Assembly (NCBI GenBank): GCA_002431845.1
Contig: DJEH01000142.1
Span: forward strand, 983 to 7,684
DNA: 6,702 nucleotides
Reading direction: 5' to 3'
Origin: Prevotellaceae bacterium UBA5903
Lineage (GTDB): Bacteria > Bacteroidota > Bacteroidia > Bacteroidales > Bacteroidaceae
This document shows, in pieces, positions 5,279 through 6,702 of the stretch; position 1 is the first letter of the stretch; each line of letters begins with the position of its first letter. Both the position numbers and the translations under genes were made by a program. The notes beneath the pieces are model-generated. The model made no database searches. It was not told the origin of the DNA and was given only the letters and a program-made list of their open reading frames with translations.

Positions 5279-6702
5279 TTAGCGCAACGATGCACCCAAT
5301 TGCTTCTGAAGATTAGCAATGATTTTGTTCATCACTGCATCTGTTTGCTTATCGTTCATTGTCTTGTTATCATCTTGCAAAACAAAGTTCACAGCATAGC
5401 TCTTCTTGCCAGTTTCAAGATTTTTACCCTCATAAACGTCAAACAATTCAACCTTCTTAAGAAGTTTCTTTTCCGAAGCATAAGCAATCTGCTCTATCTG
5501 GCCAAACTCTACGTTCTTATCTACTAAGAGTGCAAGGTCGCGACTTACAGATGGGTATTTTGAAATCTCCTTAAACGAAACTGTTCCCTTATGGAGTTTC
5601 TTCATGAGCATTGACCAATTGATTTCTGCATAATAAACTTCCTGCTGTAAATCGAATTGAGCAGTAATGGCTTTGGCTACAAGACCGAACTCTACCATAA
5701 CCTTGCCATTCTTTCTGTCGGCAATTGCCAAGCTCTTAGAGAATATATCATTCTCGCCATGAACCATCTTTAACGAACCCATTTCGCATCCTAAACGCGT
5801 AAGGATGTTCATTACATATGCCTTAAGTTCGTATACAGACGACGCTTCATTGGGATGTGCCCATGAGCCTTCAATGCGATTGCCCGTAAGCCACAAACCC
5901 AAGAAATGCGCTTGACTATAAGCATTGAGCGTATGGTCGGCTGTATGCTTTGACGAGTTATAATAATAGCAATTGCCGCTCTCAAAGAAACGAAGGTTTT
6001 GTTGCTTGCGGTTTACATTGTGTGCTATGCTTTCAAGACCACCAAAGAGTAATGTCTCGCGCATAACATTCAAGTCGTTGCTAAGAGGATTGATAACACG
6101 TACCAATTCGTCTGCAGCATAATGCTTAAGCGAAGTGTAATAAGCCTCTTTTGTAAGAGAGTTGTTAAGGATTTCGCGGAAGCCTTGACCTACTAATTGC
6201 TCTGCTACAAGGTTCTCTAACTTGTTAGCTTTATCTACATCACCTTTGATGGTTAAGCTTGATTTTACAGCAGTTGGAATTTCTACATTGTTATATCCAT
6301 AGATACGCAAAATATCCTCTACAACATCGCAAGGACGCTGAACGTCTACACGATATGCAGGCACACTCAGTGTGATAGAATCGGCATCTTCGGCCTCAAT
6401 CTTCATCTCTAAAGAGGTAACGATTTCCTTAATTACCTCTACTGGGATTGTTTTACCTACAAGGTCGTGAACATATTTATATTCAAGTTTAACTTCAAAG
6501 TTTTTCTGCAATCCTGGAGCTTCGACATCCTTGATGTCCATTGCAATGGTACCGCCCGCCAATTCCTTTACTAAGATAGCAGCGACTTTTAATGCATAAA
6601 TTTGTCCATCGGGATCTATGCCACGCTCAAAGCGGAACGATGCGTCTGTACTTAATCCGTGACGACGAGCACTCTTACGTATCCATGTTGGATGGAAGTA
6701 AG
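5279..6702 (-). CDS. pheT: Phenylalanine--tRNA ligase beta subunit, C-terminal part (5' end outside window)
   Basis: The frame is open from the TAA at 5281-5279 to the right edge, giving 473 residues, a little over half of the roughly 820 expected in this phylum. The fragment starts in the B3/B4 (editing) domain, with RKSARRHGLSTDASFRFERG ending at residue 27 and IDP following. Next comes a B5 domain (about 68-143) with PAYRVDV and DVVEDILRIYGY. The catalytic-like core follows (about 150-370), containing INPLSNDLNVMRETLL and LRFFESGN. The last part, about 375-473, is the FDX-ACB anticodon-binding domain, with KYPSVSRDLALLVD and GKKSYAVNFVLQDD. With PheS it forms the alpha2-beta2 enzyme that charges tRNA-Phe; the beta chain removes misacylated Tyr. 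A TTG at 6562-6560 is internal, not a start. It lies upstream of yebC on the same strand, a common neighbour arrangement in Bacteroidales. Confidence 0.96.
   Translation of the reverse strand, partial: YFHPTWIRKSARRHGLSTDASFRFERGIDPDGQIYALKVAAILVKELAGGTIAMDIKDVEAPGLQKNFEVKLEYKYVHDLVGKTIPVEVIKEIVTSLEMKIEAEDADSITLSVPAYRVDVQRPCDVVEDILRIYGYNNVEIPTAVKSSLTIKGDVDKANKLENLVAEQLVGQGFREILNNSLTKEAYYTSLKHYAADELVRVINPLSNDLNVMRETLLFGGLESIAHNVNRKQQNLRFFESGNCYYYNSSKHTADHTLNAYSQAHFLGLWLTGNRIEGSWAHPNEASSVYELKAYVMNILTRLGCEMGSLKMVHGENDIFSKSLAIADRKNGKVMVEFGLVAKAITAQFDLQQEVYYAEINWSMLMKKLHKGTVSFKEISKYPSVSRDLALLVDKNVEFGQIEQIAYASEKKLLKKVELFDVYEGKNLETGKKSYAVNFVLQDDNKTMNDKQTDAVMNKIIANLQKQLGASLR

Noticed and set aside
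5261..5527. 88-codon plus-strand open frame
   Set aside because: It is antisense to the FDX-ACB end of pheT.
6560..6562. TTG as the start of pheT
   Set aside because: The frame continues upstream to the window edge with a conserved PheT motif (FERGIDP), so the TTG is internal.

Overview
The window looks like chromosomal DNA from a member of the Bacteroidetes, most likely a Prevotella-like Bacteroidales. Three things point there. YebC has the 'MGRAFEYRKATKLKRWG' type of N-terminus typical of that phylum. The promoters I can recognise follow the Bacteroidetes TTTG / TAnnTTTG pattern. Gene starts lack Shine-Dalgarno motifs. This assignment is inferred from sequence features, not from a database search.

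Layout. Positions 1-452 are a leader and intergenic region with no convincing complete gene. It contains an inverted repeat, a cryptic stretch around 230-355, and a near-consensus promoter at 386-417. Positions 453-4183 form a tight two-gene plus-strand operon. The first gene encodes an HU-like DNA-binding protein with a C-terminal winged helix (HU-HIG type). The second, sharing an ATGA overlap, encodes a 1037-residue protein with a PLD nuclease domain, an SF2 helicase and DUF3427. That is the architecture of SauUSI, an ATP-dependent type IV enzyme that cuts DNA carrying modified cytosine. Positions 4184-4385 are a convergent intergenic region with a strong hairpin terminator. Positions 4386-5117 (minus) encode YebC/TACO1. 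Positions 5279-6702 (minus) encode the C-terminal half or more of PheT, the phenylalanyl-tRNA synthetase beta chain, which runs off the right edge.

How it fits together. The minus-strand genes are core translation genes. The plus-strand pair looks like an accessory defence cassette beside them. No methyltransferase is present, as expected for a modification-dependent enzyme. The most interesting point is the co-translated HU-winged-helix protein, which may regulate the nuclease-helicase or act with it on DNA. A 16-nt near-perfect direct repeat flanks the nuclease-helicase gene and may mark how that gene was acquired.
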